From: CAZGMJ01 sp964526785
Lineage (GTDB): Bacteria; Planctomycetota; Phycisphaerae; Sedimentisphaerales; Anaerobacaceae
Reading direction: 5' to 3'
DNA length: 64,000 nt
Assembly: GCA_964526785.1 (NCBI GenBank)
Contig: CAZGMJ010000005.1
Location: 111,144 to 175,143 of the forward strand
The translations under genes and the position numbers were made by a program. Under the pieces are notes generated by a model. It was given only the letters and a program-made list of their open reading frames with translations. It was not told where the DNA came from and did not search any database. Shown piece after piece: positions 24,977 through 33,535 of this stretch. Numbering within the stretch: position 1 is the first letter of the stretch; each line of letters begins with the position of its first letter.

Positions 24977-25924
24977 TCAGATCGTGATAATCAAATACTC
25001 GCTTTCCGTCTCGAAAGTCAAAGCACCCTCGTAAGCGGCGGGCATGAGCACCGTTTCACCCGCTTCCAATGGTGTGATACGATCGCGGCTGTCCTCCGCT
25101 GTCGCACGGCCGGAGACCATCATCAGGACCTTTGGCGAACCTGCCGCCAGCAAACGCTCACAGCGCGCCGCCTGGTGCCCTTTGTCGATCTTGAAATACG
25201 GACATTCCACGAGTCGGCCCACAGTTGTTACAGACAGCCCATCGGGTGGCGCGTCGAAGTGGATGCTTTCGAGTGCTTCTTCAATATGGAGCTGCCGTCC
25301 CTGGCCCGATGCATCTACACGGTTCCAGTCGAACACGCGATATGTCGTATCCGACGGCGTCTGAACCTCCGCAATCAACAACCCGCCTCCGATGCTGTGG
25401 GGTGTGCCGGCAGGCAGAAAATGGCACTCGCCTTCGGCAACAGGCACTCTAACGAGCAATTCCGCCACCGAACCGTTGCGTATCCCCTCAGCAAACGCCT
25501 GTCGGGTTGTTCCCGGCTGAAGGCCCTTGTAGATGACGGCTCCGGGTTCAGCCTCGATGATGTACCAGCACTCGGTCTTCGGTTCGCCTTGGCCCATTCG
25601 CTCGCAAGCGGCCGGATCGGGATGCACCTGTACACTGAGCACGTCCTGGGCATCGAGTATCTTGACCAGAAGCGGAAATGCCCCGCTGAAATTCGCGTCC
25701 CCCATGATAGCTTCCGGAAACTCCGAAATCGCCTCGCCCAGCGTTCTGCCGGCCAGTGCGCCGTTGGCGATCACCGACTTGTCATCAGGCAAATCAGCAA
25801 TCTCCCAGCTCTCTCCGATATGCTTGTGCGGCGGAATATCCTTGCCGAATTTCTCGCGCAATTGCTGACCGCCCCAGATGCGCTCCTTATAGATCGGCTC
25901 GAATTTTAATGGATAGGGGTCCAT
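24977..25924 (-). CDS. manA: Mannose-6-phosphate isomerase, type I cupin
   Basis: A 315-residue zinc metallo-isomerase interconverting fructose-6-phosphate and mannose-6-phosphate, the entry to GDP-mannose and capsule sugars. Zinc ligands are visible in LSVQVHPD, KTECWY and GTPHSIGGG, with the active-site Arg in a TYRVFDWNR segment. The short length and IWGGQQLREKFGK start match the Bacillus-type short ManA. It ends 35 bases before the start of the DUF2723-like gene on the same strand, so they may form one operon. Confidence 0.9.
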   Translation of the reverse strand: MDPYPLKFEPIYKERIWGGQQLREKFGKDIPPHKHIGESWEIADLPDDKSVIANGALAGRTLGEAISEFPEAIMGDANFSGAFPLLVKILDAQDVLSVQVHPDPAACERMGQGEPKTECWYIIEAEPGAVIYKGLQPGTTRQAFAEGIRNGSVAELLVRVPVAEGECHFLPAGTPHSIGGGLLIAEVQTPSDTTYRVFDWNRVDASGQGRQLHIEEALESIHFDAPPDGLSVTTVGRLVECPYFKIDKGHQAARCERLLAAGSPKVLMMVSGRATAEDSRDRITPLEAGETVLMPAAYEGALTFETESEYLIITI

Positions 25925-26015
25925 GGCGAGAATTCTAATATATGCCTGCGAGCGTGTCTACAAGACGGCGTCAAACGCCTCGATGCTGGTTGGGAGCGTT
26001 GATCGAGCCCGCTGC

Positions 26016-26924
26016 TCAAAGAAACTCCACTATGCCCGACGCAATCGCACCGGCCAGACGACTCTGGTAGGCGCTGCTGCGCAATAGGGCCGCTTCCTGG
26101 CGATTGGACAAGTAACCCAGTTCAATCAGCACCGCGGGCCCGCGCGTATTCACCAGTACCCGATAGTCCGCCCGGCGGATGCTGCGTCCGTTCTGAGCCA
26201 CCCTCCCCATCGACTTGGTGATCGCCTTGGCCGCCTTCTGTGAAGACCACGATGCCGACCGTGCGACATACAGCGTGAAACCTTGTGCCGACGAATTGGC
26301 CGCCGAATCCGCGTGAATACTGACGAACAGATTCGCCCTGCACCGGTTCGCAACATTGGCTCTCTCTTCAAGCTCGATGAACCGGTCGTCGTCGCGCGTC
26401 ATCACAACCTTGATGCCTTTACGGCGCAGAATCTCCGCTACCTTGTGCGCAACGCGGAGGTTCACTGTCTTCTCGTGGTAGCCCAGGCAACTGGGCGCCC
26501 CGGGATCCTTGCCCCCATGCCCGGCGTCCAGTACCACGCATTTCCCCGGCGAACTCGGCGGCTTATAGGTGTAGCCGCTCTTCAGAGCCGGCCGAATAAC
26601 CCGTGCCAGCGTCTTTTGCACGTATACGCCGTCGCCTCGCTGCTCGACCTGTCCGGTCTTGCCCACAGACCGTGTATTGACGTAGACACCCCCGCCTTCG
26701 CACGTGAAGATCATTACGGTATTGCCGGAATTACCCAATGTTACGTGCGTACTGGCCGTATCTGTGACTCGCAGTCCGAGGCTCCTCGCAAACGGATAGA
26801 TACCTATGAATCCGCCGCCCGAGGCCAGGGGATCATCGTTCGGCCCGACCATCGGCTCCTCACAACCCGCCGCAAGCAAGAGCAGGACTGCCGATAATGT
26901 TGCAATTCTCAACGCAAAACTCAT
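26016..26924 (-). CDS. N-acetylmuramoyl-L-alanine amidase, lipoprotein
   Basis: A 302-residue Amidase_3 enzyme that cleaves the stem peptide from muramic acid in peptidoglycan. The N-terminus is a lipoprotein signal ending LLLAAGC. Zinc ligands and catalytic residues are His in LDAGHGGKDPGA, Glu in GYHEKTVNLRVA, His in VSIHADSA and Glu in VLIELGYLSN. A 100-residue N-terminal part (GFIGIYPFARSLGLRVTDTAS) precedes the catalytic domain and resembles an AMIN/copper-amine-oxidase-like region. ATG 26927, one codon earlier, is an alternative start. Confidence 0.9.
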   Translation of the reverse strand: MSFALRIATLSAVLLLLAAGCEEPMVGPNDDPLASGGGFIGIYPFARSLGLRVTDTASTHVTLGNSGNTVMIFTCEGGGVYVNTRSVGKTGQVEQRGDGVYVQKTLARVIRPALKSGYTYKPPSSPGKCVVLDAGHGGKDPGAPSCLGYHEKTVNLRVAHKVAEILRRKGIKVVMTRDDDRFIELEERANVANRCRANLFVSIHADSAANSSAQGFTLYVARSASWSSQKAAKAITKSMGRVAQNGRSIRRADYRVLVNTRGPAVLIELGYLSNRQEAALLRSSAYQSRLAGAIASGIVEFL

Positions 26925-27013
26925 CACAAGGACTTATCGGTAATATTCGGACCCTTCATCAGAATTCTCAAAGCGAACATCTGAGTATTGCGGATGTTTT
27001 TGTTTATACCGTT

Positions 27014-27820
27014 CTATTCGAGCATGTCAAGCCAGTGCTGGGCCAGAATCGCTAGATCGCCCGAATCCACGTGGCCGCTGCGATTGACATCTGCACGCTC
27101 GTAATAGTCATTTCTACGGCTGGCATTATCGGATAACCAATATCGCGACAATTCTGCCAAATCATAGTAATCAACAAAACCATCTATGACCAGATCGCCG
27201 GGCAGCGGGCTGTTGTTGAACACGATCGTAAAAGGCTCTGAAACCTCGTATGAATGCCCGTCATCGAGTGCATCATATAGGCGGTAGGTAATCCATTGCA
27301 GGCTCTCTCCGTCCTGCGCCTGGTACGAAAAGTGCATGTGCGAGTCACCTCGTAGATGGTGGATTTCGCTGTGATTGAACCACTGACCGACGGCGTCAAT
27401 CGTAAATTGAGGATACTCTTTGTGAACCGCTCGCAGACTGTCCGAAATCGCGATGCATTCGACCAGTATCCTGTAATCCGTGTCCGGAATCCCGGCGAGA
27501 GCCCGATTGGGATCGTACGTGTAGTTCGCTTGTGGATTGTCAGCTTGAAACGCGTCGAATCCGGGTTCACCTATCCGATACCGATATTGCGAGAAGATGC
27601 TCTCCCGCAAGGGATAGTACCACTGCTCGTATTCTGTGGACCCGGTATGGCGATACTTCTGTTTGCAGCTTACAAACAGCTTATCGTCGTCCTCATTGCC
27701 TGCTATTCCGTCTGCATTGCATCCGATAATAAAGTGATCCAGAGGGCACTCGCCAAATGCACGTGTGATTTGAAAGAGCATCACCGTAAGCCAACATATC
27801 AACATTACGATCGTTCTCAT
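27014..27820 (-). CDS. Exported dockerin-type protein with CPxxHxxIG start, possible metal-binding
   Basis: A 268-residue protein with a signal peptide (about 1-22). The mature part begins ECPLDHFIIGCNADG and contains His-rich stretches (WFNHSEIHHLRGDSHMHF). It ends with two calcium-loop repeats of dockerin type (LVIDGFVDYYDLAELSRYW and DVNRSGHVDSGDLAILAQHW). The protein at 28704-29618 shares the CPxxHxxIG.N start, a central His-Met motif and the dockerin end, so the two are paralogs. The family is unknown to me; co-location with a Zur-type regulator suggests extracellular zinc binding. Start ATG 27820 has AAGGTGAAG upstream. Confidence 0.72.
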   Translation of the reverse strand: MRTIVMLICWLTVMLFQITRAFGECPLDHFIIGCNADGIAGNEDDDKLFVSCKQKYRHTGSTEYEQWYYPLRESIFSQYRYRIGEPGFDAFQADNPQANYTYDPNRALAGIPDTDYRILVECIAISDSLRAVHKEYPQFTIDAVGQWFNHSEIHHLRGDSHMHFSYQAQDGESLQWITYRLYDALDDGHSYEVSEPFTIVFNNSPLPGDLVIDGFVDYYDLAELSRYWLSDNASRRNDYYERADVNRSGHVDSGDLAILAQHWLDMLE

Positions 27821-27892
27821 AGTCTTCACCTTCTTCCTCAAGCATCTTGACATTCTCACCTGGCAGTTATTTGCCCCGACCATCCGGAGCCA

Positions 27893-28669
27893 TTATTCAG
27901 GAGGCCACTTCGGTGCGGATTCCGGGAACCAATAGCACGCATCCGGCCACGAGTATGTCTGCTCAAACTCGAGGTTCTCGACATGTCCGTCCGGGAATAG
28001 GTAGTTCGAAGTGCCTCTATGTCGGTCCCACGCAACAAACTGCCTGGCATACTCCGTCGCACCCTCCCATGACTCTGGATGGATGTGGTCGGCAAGCAAG
28101 AAGCTCTCCGTATTTGGCGCTTCGCTTATCCAGATGCACTGCCCCGGCCGGTGGATCTGATTGACGTTGTTATATCGGTTCGTGTGGTATCCGTAGCGAA
28201 AATGGACAGGATCAAGCAGCGCATTGACGCAGAAACTGGAATACCGTTTGTCTTTCTGTTCGCTCAATGGCCTGCTCCAATCGACGAAATTCTTGGCTTT
28301 GTCAGCCGGACATTGCAGTAATAGGCTTTCCTTCGTGTACTGTGCGAGAATGCGCAGCCAGTGGCCGTTTGGATCGCTGATGCGGCAAGAACTGGGCGGC
28401 AAGCGGTACTCCCAGTCCGGCAGATACGCCTGTAGAGCGATGCCCATCTGCCGCATATTGCTCAGGCATGCAATCTTCTTTGCCTGCTGACGCGCAAGAT
28501 TGAGCGAAGGCAGCAGGATAGCCATCAAAACCGCGATAACCGCGATAACAACCAGAAGCTCGATTAGAGTAAAACCCACAACATGTGAAGGTGAGCGACG
28601 CAAGGGGGGACACGCTGCCCCCCATGCATCATGCTGTTTGCTATCTCTCAGGCGTCTGTCAATATCCAT
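27893..28669 (-). CDS. Type II secretion/type IV pilus-like pseudopilin (H-X9-DG type)
   Basis: A 258-residue protein with a prepilin cleavage motif G-FTLIELLVVIAVIAVLMAILLPSL after a 31-residue leader, and the planctomycete C-terminal signature His...DG (FPDGHVENLEF, preceded by DRHRGTSNYL). Such proteins are abundant in Planctomycetota and probably form pseudopili or surface filaments. ATG 28669 has CGGAGG 8-9 bases before it. It lies between the two paralogous exported dockerin proteins, so one operon probably encodes all three. Confidence 0.85.
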   Translation of the reverse strand: MDIDRRLRDSKQHDAWGAACPPLRRSPSHVVGFTLIELLVVIAVIAVLMAILLPSLNLARQQAKKIACLSNMRQMGIALQAYLPDWEYRLPPSSCRISDPNGHWLRILAQYTKESLLLQCPADKAKNFVDWSRPLSEQKDKRYSSFCVNALLDPVHFRYGYHTNRYNNVNQIHRPGQCIWISEAPNTESFLLADHIHPESWEGATEYARQFVAWDRHRGTSNYLFPDGHVENLEFEQTYSWPDACYWFPESAPKWPPE

Positions 28670-28703
28670 AAGACTGCCTCCGACGGAGGATTCCCCCGTC
28701 ATG

Positions 28704-29618
28704 TCAATGGCTATGGTCGTGATCGTGCTCCTCTTGAGATCCGCTGTGAAGGCCCGAATTAGCCCAATGGCTTGCCATGATTGCCATATCTGCAAAGTCC
28801 ACGACGCAGTCGCCATTCAAATCCCCATGCACCGGCGAGCATACTCTTCTGGCGAAGCGTATGGTCCAGTCGGTGGATCGTTCATAAACGCCGCCCGAAT
28901 CGTGTGCCGAAACTACGACCGACACTTCTTCGTCACTTTCGTCGAGCCAGAAGTAGAACCCCATGTGGGCATGGATGCCCCAGGCGCCCTTGTCCTCCAG
29001 CCAGTGTTTCTCAAGGGAATAGGTGTCCCCGTTGCTTTGCAGCACGGGCGTATCGTCCGGCAGAAGCCCGAAGCAGTCGTTGGCGTCCAGATTGCTGCTG
29101 ACACGCTCTCGCTTCAGGTATATATCCCATGCCGGAACGGTGCTAGCATCGGTGCTCTCCAGATTCCACGCACCCTGTGGGCCGTGCGCCGAGTGCCAAC
29201 CATCGAGGTGAAACATTCCGGACGGATCCTCATAGCCTCCTGTCTTGCTGTACATGAAACTGCATGTGAAGAGCTCTTTGTTCGGATCGCCTGGCTTTGT
29301 TACGGGTTGGCCGCCCTCCAGGACAGGTGCCAAAAGTAGGAAAGGCCCGCCGTTCGTCTGGGTCCAGTCAGGCCAGCCAGGCGTCGCGCTCGGATGAACC
29401 GACGGCAGCGCAAAGAACCATAGTTTGTTGTCATCGGTCGGATCGGTATCTATTGAGTCTGATCCCGGATTATTCCAGTCCGCAGGCCTCCAGGTCGGAT
29501 TCCTTCCTATGTGTGTATGAGCCACCGGACAATCGGCTTGTGATATCCCGACAAGTGCCGACAGAATAAGAAGCAGAGATACAGCAGAACTACTTATGCG
29601 TAAGGGTTCATAGTACAT
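28704..29618 (-). CDS. Exported dockerin-type protein with His-rich tail
   Basis: A 304-residue protein with a signal peptide (about 1-28). The mature part begins DCPVAHTHIGRN and includes WGIHAHMGFYFWLDESDEEVS. It carries a dockerin-like calcium loop (HGDLNGDCVVDFADMAIMASHW) and ends HDHDHSH, a strong metal-binding tail. It is a paralog of 27014-27820 by the shared start and His/aromatic centre. GGAGGTAA precedes ATG 29618. Downstream come the pseudopilin and the paralog; upstream, 222 bases away, is the small His/CxxC protein of the Zur-linked operon. I propose extracellular zinc capture, by inference. Confidence 0.75.
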   Translation of the reverse strand: MYYEPLRISSSAVSLLLILSALVGISQADCPVAHTHIGRNPTWRPADWNNPGSDSIDTDPTDDNKLWFFALPSVHPSATPGWPDWTQTNGGPFLLLAPVLEGGQPVTKPGDPNKELFTCSFMYSKTGGYEDPSGMFHLDGWHSAHGPQGAWNLESTDASTVPAWDIYLKRERVSSNLDANDCFGLLPDDTPVLQSNGDTYSLEKHWLEDKGAWGIHAHMGFYFWLDESDEEVSVVVSAHDSGGVYERSTDWTIRFARRVCSPVHGDLNGDCVVDFADMAIMASHWANSGLHSGSQEEHDHDHSH

Positions 29619-29840
29619 ATTCCATTACCTCCATCCCAAATTAACATGTGACATTCAATTCGATCTTTTTTGCATTGGTGCTTGTTGAGCCTGTTATTCT
29701 CCCACATGAACAAGTTGCATCTGGAAGGGCTTTTATAGCCTGTTCTTACAAGGCACCAACAGCAGAAGAAGGTCTAAACTCACACTTCCAGACCAGTGAT
29801 CGTATGTGCTTCGTACAGCAAGCCTTAAGCAGATTGTCGA

Positions 29841-30197
29841 TCAACTGGTGCGATGGAAAGGGGGAGGACGTATGCGGAATGTACCCGACACAGCAGGGAG
29901 TGGAACTGTGCTTTCAATCGAACAACTCATATATTCGACCGCTTGATCTACTTGGAAATCCGCAGCTATCTGAAATGTGAATTTCTGCGGTCCCAAAAGC
30001 AGATGCTTGCATATCGAGCAATCGTGCGAATCGTGCGACTCGGGATGATCGAGACTGTGCAGGTGCAGATCGAGCAGCAGGCCCGTACTCATAGAGACAA
30101 AGACCAGTCCGGTCAAGTACAATACAAACCTTTGCGTAATTTCGATGGCTCTAATGCGACCGGTCGTTGCGATTTTGTTCTGTGTTTTCACATACAT
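29841..30197 (-). CDS. Small His- and CxxC-containing membrane/exported protein
   Basis: A 118-residue protein with one hydrophobic segment (RFVLYLTGLVFVSMSTGLLL), then LHLHSLDHPESHDSHDCSICKHLLLG: six His and a CxxC within 25 residues. Its start overlaps the last codons of the Zur-type gene by 10 bases in another frame, so it is translationally coupled. No family recognised. It resembles the first protein of the ABC metal locus (15546-15887) in order of features. A periplasmic zinc-binding or redox role is inferred. Confidence 0.6.
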   Translation of the reverse strand: MYVKTQNKIATTGRIRAIEITQRFVLYLTGLVFVSMSTGLLLDLHLHSLDHPESHDSHDCSICKHLLLGPQKFTFQIAADFQVDQAVEYMSCSIESTVPLPAVSGTFRIRPPPFHRTS

Positions 30198-30610
30198 CGC
30201 GGGCAGAGTCCTTCCAGCCGGACCTGCTGACGGTGTATAATAAAACCCTCAGGCAGGCTTTTCACCATCGGTATGCAAGCCTTTGTCAAACAATACGTAC
30301 ACCCGCATTCCGTACACGTGAAATGCGGATGGCATTGATTCGCGGTGCACCTGTCGGCCAACTCGAAATGCCAGGCCCTCTTGCGCAGATAGGCTCTGTG
30401 GACGAGCCCCGATTTCCGAAGGGCGTGCAGCGTCCTGTATATGGTTGTCCTATTCAGCCGCAATCCGGACAATCGTTCGGCAATGTCGTCCTGTGCCAGC
30501 GGCGCGTTTGCCCGCAACAGCAGCCCCAGAATGGCGATACGCCCCTGCGTACACGACAGCCCCGCTCCGCGCAACATCTCTATACACCGTGTTTCGTTAC
30601 TGGATTTCAT
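30188..30610 (-). CDS. Fur-family regulator, probably Zur
   Basis: A 140-residue Fur-superfamily repressor. A winged-helix region (TQGRIAILGLLLRANAPLAQDDIAERL...LNRTTIYRTLHALRKSGLVHRAY) is followed by the metal-binding half with CHPHFTCTECG and a closing GLCPRC, the CxxC pair that forms the structural zinc site. Linkage to a His-rich membrane protein four bases upstream and to His/Cys-rich proteins downstream favours a zinc-sensing (Zur) role over iron; sequence alone does not prove it. The palindrome at 31521-31535 is a likely autoregulatory operator. Confidence 0.85.
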   Translation of the reverse strand: MKSSNETRCIEMLRGAGLSCTQGRIAILGLLLRANAPLAQDDIAERLSGLRLNRTTIYRTLHALRKSGLVHRAYLRKRAWHFELADRCTANQCHPHFTCTECGCTYCLTKACIPMVKSLPEGFIIHRQQVRLEGLCPRCM

Positions 30611-30614
30611 GGTC

Positions 30615-31448
30615 TCAGTGATGGCCGCAACACCCGCTTAGCTCCGATTGCTCGGCGTCGGACAGAAAAAGGGATGGAAAAACGATATCGCTTATGCAAC
30701 AGGGCAGCCAGACGGCAATGAACAGAACTACAAAAGCCCCTCCCAGCAGCAGCGGAGTCAGCGTAGCCTGCGTATTCATCAACATGTGAAACGAGGACGC
30801 CCACGTGCTCACAAGCACGTGCCCCAGGTGCGAGAACCGCGTATGAGGCAGCACGAATGCCAGCAGAATCCCCAGAAATGCCGCCGGATTGACTATATAC
30901 CAATCCTCGATAAACCCCAGATGAATGTGCGGCCCCGTATGTTCGCTGTCATCGTGTCCCGCTGTCTCCTGCGCCTCGCCATGCGCGTGCCCCGCATCGT
31001 GGTCTGCTTCGGCGTGATTATGATCCGCGACCCCCGCCGATGTGTCGTGCTCGTGCTCGGCATGGCTGTGGTCTGTGCCATTCGTCTCGTGCGCATGATC
31101 TTCACCATGACCGTGGCTGTGTACGGGCACCGCTACTCCAAGAAGCGTCTCGCCGAAGAAAGGCAGCACACAGTCGCTCAGCGTCGCAACACCGATAGCC
31201 CCGAAATAGCCGATAACAATAATGCTCGCCATTTGTCGCGTCCCGCGCCGGGCCTTGAACAACGACGCGGTAGCCAATGCCGAGAGTGCCACATGCGCCG
31301 GATGGAATACCTGAAACAGCCGATGCGCTGTCTCGTGCCCGGTGTTGCGAAAAGCCAGCATCAGTGCTATACCCGTCAGCGCACCGAACGCTGTAAATGG
31401 GGCGTGCGCCCGAAGCTCCCGAAAGACCGACAAGACTCTGCCTTGCAT
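30615..31448 (-). CDS. Polytopic membrane protein with His-rich loop, putative zinc transporter
   Basis: A 277-residue inner-membrane protein with about six hydrophobic helices (roughly 16-33, 48-64, 73-98, 187-201, 211-226, 231-262). Between helices three and four lies a loop (residues 110-176) with 18 His, and the C-terminus ends GCCGHH. The His-rich loop recalls ZIP and CDF transporters, but their signature motifs are not seen, so the family is unassigned. ATG 31448 has CAGGAGACA before it. It is immediately upstream of the Zur-type gene (gap 4 bases) and behind the palindromic operator, which supports zinc import or storage. Confidence 0.7.
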   Translation of the reverse strand: MQGRVLSVFRELRAHAPFTAFGALTGIALMLAFRNTGHETAHRLFQVFHPAHVALSALATASLFKARRGTRQMASIIVIGYFGAIGVATLSDCVLPFFGETLLGVAVPVHSHGHGEDHAHETNGTDHSHAEHEHDTSAGVADHNHAEADHDAGHAHGEAQETAGHDDSEHTGPHIHLGFIEDWYIVNPAAFLGILLAFVLPHTRFSHLGHVLVSTWASSFHMLMNTQATLTPLLLGGAFVVLFIAVWLPCCISDIVFPSLFLSDAEQSELSGCCGHH

Positions 31449-31496
31449 GTCTGTCTCCTGATCTACAACAACACGAAGAATGTCGAACCGAATCCC

Positions 31497-31535
31497 AGTA
31501 TAAGCCACCCCATATAGAAGTGCAACTCAGTTGCA
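31497..31535 (-). promoter_or_regulatory. Promoter and palindromic operator of the Zur-linked operon
   Basis: Minus-strand TTGCAC (31525-31520), 17-base spacer and TATACT (31502-31497) form a plausible promoter. Overlapping its -35 is a perfect 15-bp palindrome TGCAACT-C-AGTTGCA (31521-31535). Fur-family operators are palindromes of this size and placement, so this is the probable binding site of the regulator encoded at 30188-30610. Confidence 0.65.
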
Positions 31536-31742
31536 AAAAAAATTACGAAAGAAAAGTGATGCCGCTACATGATCCGGTCCGGGGCCGCAACCAGCCTGGA
31601 GCTTTCTCTGCATCGTCTCTCCTGGAAGCCGGGGCAGAGCATTTGTGGATTTCCGCCTGCATCAGGGCGAAAATTATGGCCCCAACACATCAAGACGTGG
31701 TAATCCGCCGCTCGTAATTGTACGATAAGCGATGAGGGTGGT

Positions 31743-32603
31743 GTGAACACGGCAGCAGAGCAGTCTTCGTTATCCGCAGGGGCACCAAAGATGTTAGCAA
31801 CGCTGGGGCAGCGAACCATAGAGGATGTCAGTAACGTTGGCCAGTTCGGCCGCTTCATGTGGCAGTCCGCCGGCGCGTGCATTCGCAGCCTCATCGTGGG
31901 CCGAGCATACCCCCTGATCTGGACGCAGATGCACATTATCGGCGTTCGCAGTGTTCCGGTAATCATGATAACCGGTGCGTTCGTCGGTATGACGCTTGCC
32001 GTCCAGGCATATGATCAGCTTGCCGGCATGGGCCTGGAAGAGCACCTCGGTGTTCTCATCAACATCTCCATTGTCAAAGAACTCGGCCCGGTACTGGCCG
32101 CGGTCATGCTGGCCGGCCGTGTCGGAGGGGCGCTGACCGCTGAACTCGGCACGATGAATGTCACCGAGCAGATCGATGCCATTCGTAGCATGGGTACCGA
32201 TCCGGTTCGCTATCTGGTCGCGCCGCGTGTGCTGGCATGTTTGCTGCTGACACCCATTCTGATTATTTATGCGGACCTTATGGGTATATTGGGCGGCTTC
32301 TTCGTTGGAGTGCTGCAATTCGGCATCAATGGCTGGGCGTACTGGAGCTTCAGCGCTTCCGGCGTAGAACTCTGGGACGTCGCTGTCGGTGTCATCAAAG
32401 GAGTGTTCTTCGGCGCCGCTATCGCGACTATCAGTTGCTACAAGGGTTTTACGTGCCGCGAAGGCGCGCACGGCGTCGGCCAGGCCTGCACCGAGGCCTT
32501 CGTGGCCAGTTTCATCTCAATCCTGGCCCTCGATTTTGCGCTGGCCGTCATCTTCAAGTCGATCTATAACACCTTCTGGCCCTATAAAAGCCTTGTCGGA
32601 TGA
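31743..32603 (+). CDS. MlaE-family lipid ABC transporter permease
   Basis: A 286-residue inner-membrane permease with about five helices. Family segments: MHIIGVRSVPVIMITGAFVGMTLAVQAYDQL, IVKELGPVLAAVMLAGRVGGALTAELGTMNVTEQIDAIRSMG (the conserved loop) and the C-terminal GVIKGVFFGAAIATISCYKGF. MlaE/TTG2B proteins move phospholipids between membranes with an ATPase and an MCE-domain protein. It starts with GTG and overlaps the ATPase gene by four bases (ATGA). No MCE protein gene follows in the window. Confidence 0.92.
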   Translation: MNTAAEQSSLSAGAPKMLATLGQRTIEDVSNVGQFGRFMWQSAGACIRSLIVGRAYPLIWTQMHIIGVRSVPVIMITGAFVGMTLAVQAYDQLAGMGLEEHLGVLINISIVKELGPVLAAVMLAGRVGGALTAELGTMNVTEQIDAIRSMGTDPVRYLVAPRVLACLLLTPILIIYADLMGILGGFFVGVLQFGINGWAYWSFSASGVELWDVAVGVIKGVFFGAAIATISCYKGFTCREGAHGVGQACTEAFVASFISILALDFALAVIFKSIYNTFWPYKSLVG

Positions 32604-33535
32604 GCCGCCGGTCAGAGAACATGAGCTGTGAACCAAAAGTGGAAAACACCACAAACGAAAACCAGGTCGCTCAGACACAGCAAGACGCCGTCGTCGAGAA
32701 TGCCTCGGACGCCGCCACAGTGCCCGTCATATCGACGCGGAATCTCGTCAAGACGTTCGGCTCTTATGGCGTTCTCAAGGGCGTCTCGCTCGGAATTGAA
32801 AAGGGCAGGACGACCGTCGTTATCGGCCCGAGCGGCTGCGGCAAGACCGTACTCATCAAACACCTCATCGGATTGCTGCGTCCCACCTCGGGCGAGGTAT
32901 ACTTCAAAGACCGGCGGATCGACGAACTGCCCGAACTGGAATTGAACGGTATTCGCCGGCACTATGGCTTTCTTTTCCAGGGCGGCGCGCTCTTCGACAG
33001 CCTCAGCGTTTTTGAGAATATCATCTTTCCCATTCGCCAGCAGGGAAGAATCAGCAACTGGGACGAACTGGAAGACCTCGTCAAGGCCAAGCTCGCAATG
33101 GTAGGCCTCGACGGATTCCAGAACTACTATCCCGCGAACCTGTCCGGCGGTCAGCGAAAGCGCGTCGCACTGGCCCGCGCCATCGTGCTCAACCCCGAGG
33201 TCCTCCTCTACGACGAACCGACAACCGGCCTCGATCCCATCCGCTCGGACGTGATCAACGAACTCGTCCTCAAACTCCAGCGCGAACTCGGCGTTACCAC
33301 AATCGTCGTCACCCACGACATGAAGAGCGCCTACAAGATCGCCGACCGGATCGTGATGCTCCACGAGGGTCGCCTTATCGCCGATGGCGACGCCGATTAC
33401 ATCCGGAATCACCCGCACCCCATCGTCCAGCAGTTTATCAACGGACAGGTCAGCGAAGAAGATCTCGCCGTACTGAGAATGAGCGGAACCATCGCCGCCC
33501 AGAGCCAGTTCATGCCCCGCGACTTCGAGCAGTAA
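32600..33535 (+). CDS. MlaF-family lipid ABC transporter ATPase
   Basis: A 311-residue ABC ATPase. Walker A is GPSGCGKT, the ABC signature is LSGGQRKRV, and Walker B with the catalytic Glu is VLLYDEPTTGLDP, with His in VVTHDM. An N-terminal 45-residue acidic/Gln-rich tail precedes the ABC fold; an internal ATG at 32621 gives a shorter start. It partners the MlaE-like permease and probably drives outer-membrane lipid asymmetry or lipid import. No MCE substrate-binding gene follows, only a degenerate region. Confidence 0.92.
   Translation: MSRRSENMSCEPKVENTTNENQVAQTQQDAVVENASDAATVPVISTRNLVKTFGSYGVLKGVSLGIEKGRTTVVIGPSGCGKTVLIKHLIGLLRPTSGEVYFKDRRIDELPELELNGIRRHYGFLFQGGALFDSLSVFENIIFPIRQQGRISNWDELEDLVKAKLAMVGLDGFQNYYPANLSGGQRKRVALARAIVLNPEVLLYDEPTTGLDPIRSDVINELVLKLQRELGVTTIVVTHDMKSAYKIADRIVMLHEGRLIADGDADYIRNHPHPIVQQFINGQVSEEDLAVLRMSGTIAAQSQFMPRDFEQ

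Noticed and set aside
29706..29719. Third Zur-like box (ATGAAC-AA-GTTGCA)
   Set aside because: Only one arm matches; it is a half-site and the spacing differs from the perfect palindrome.
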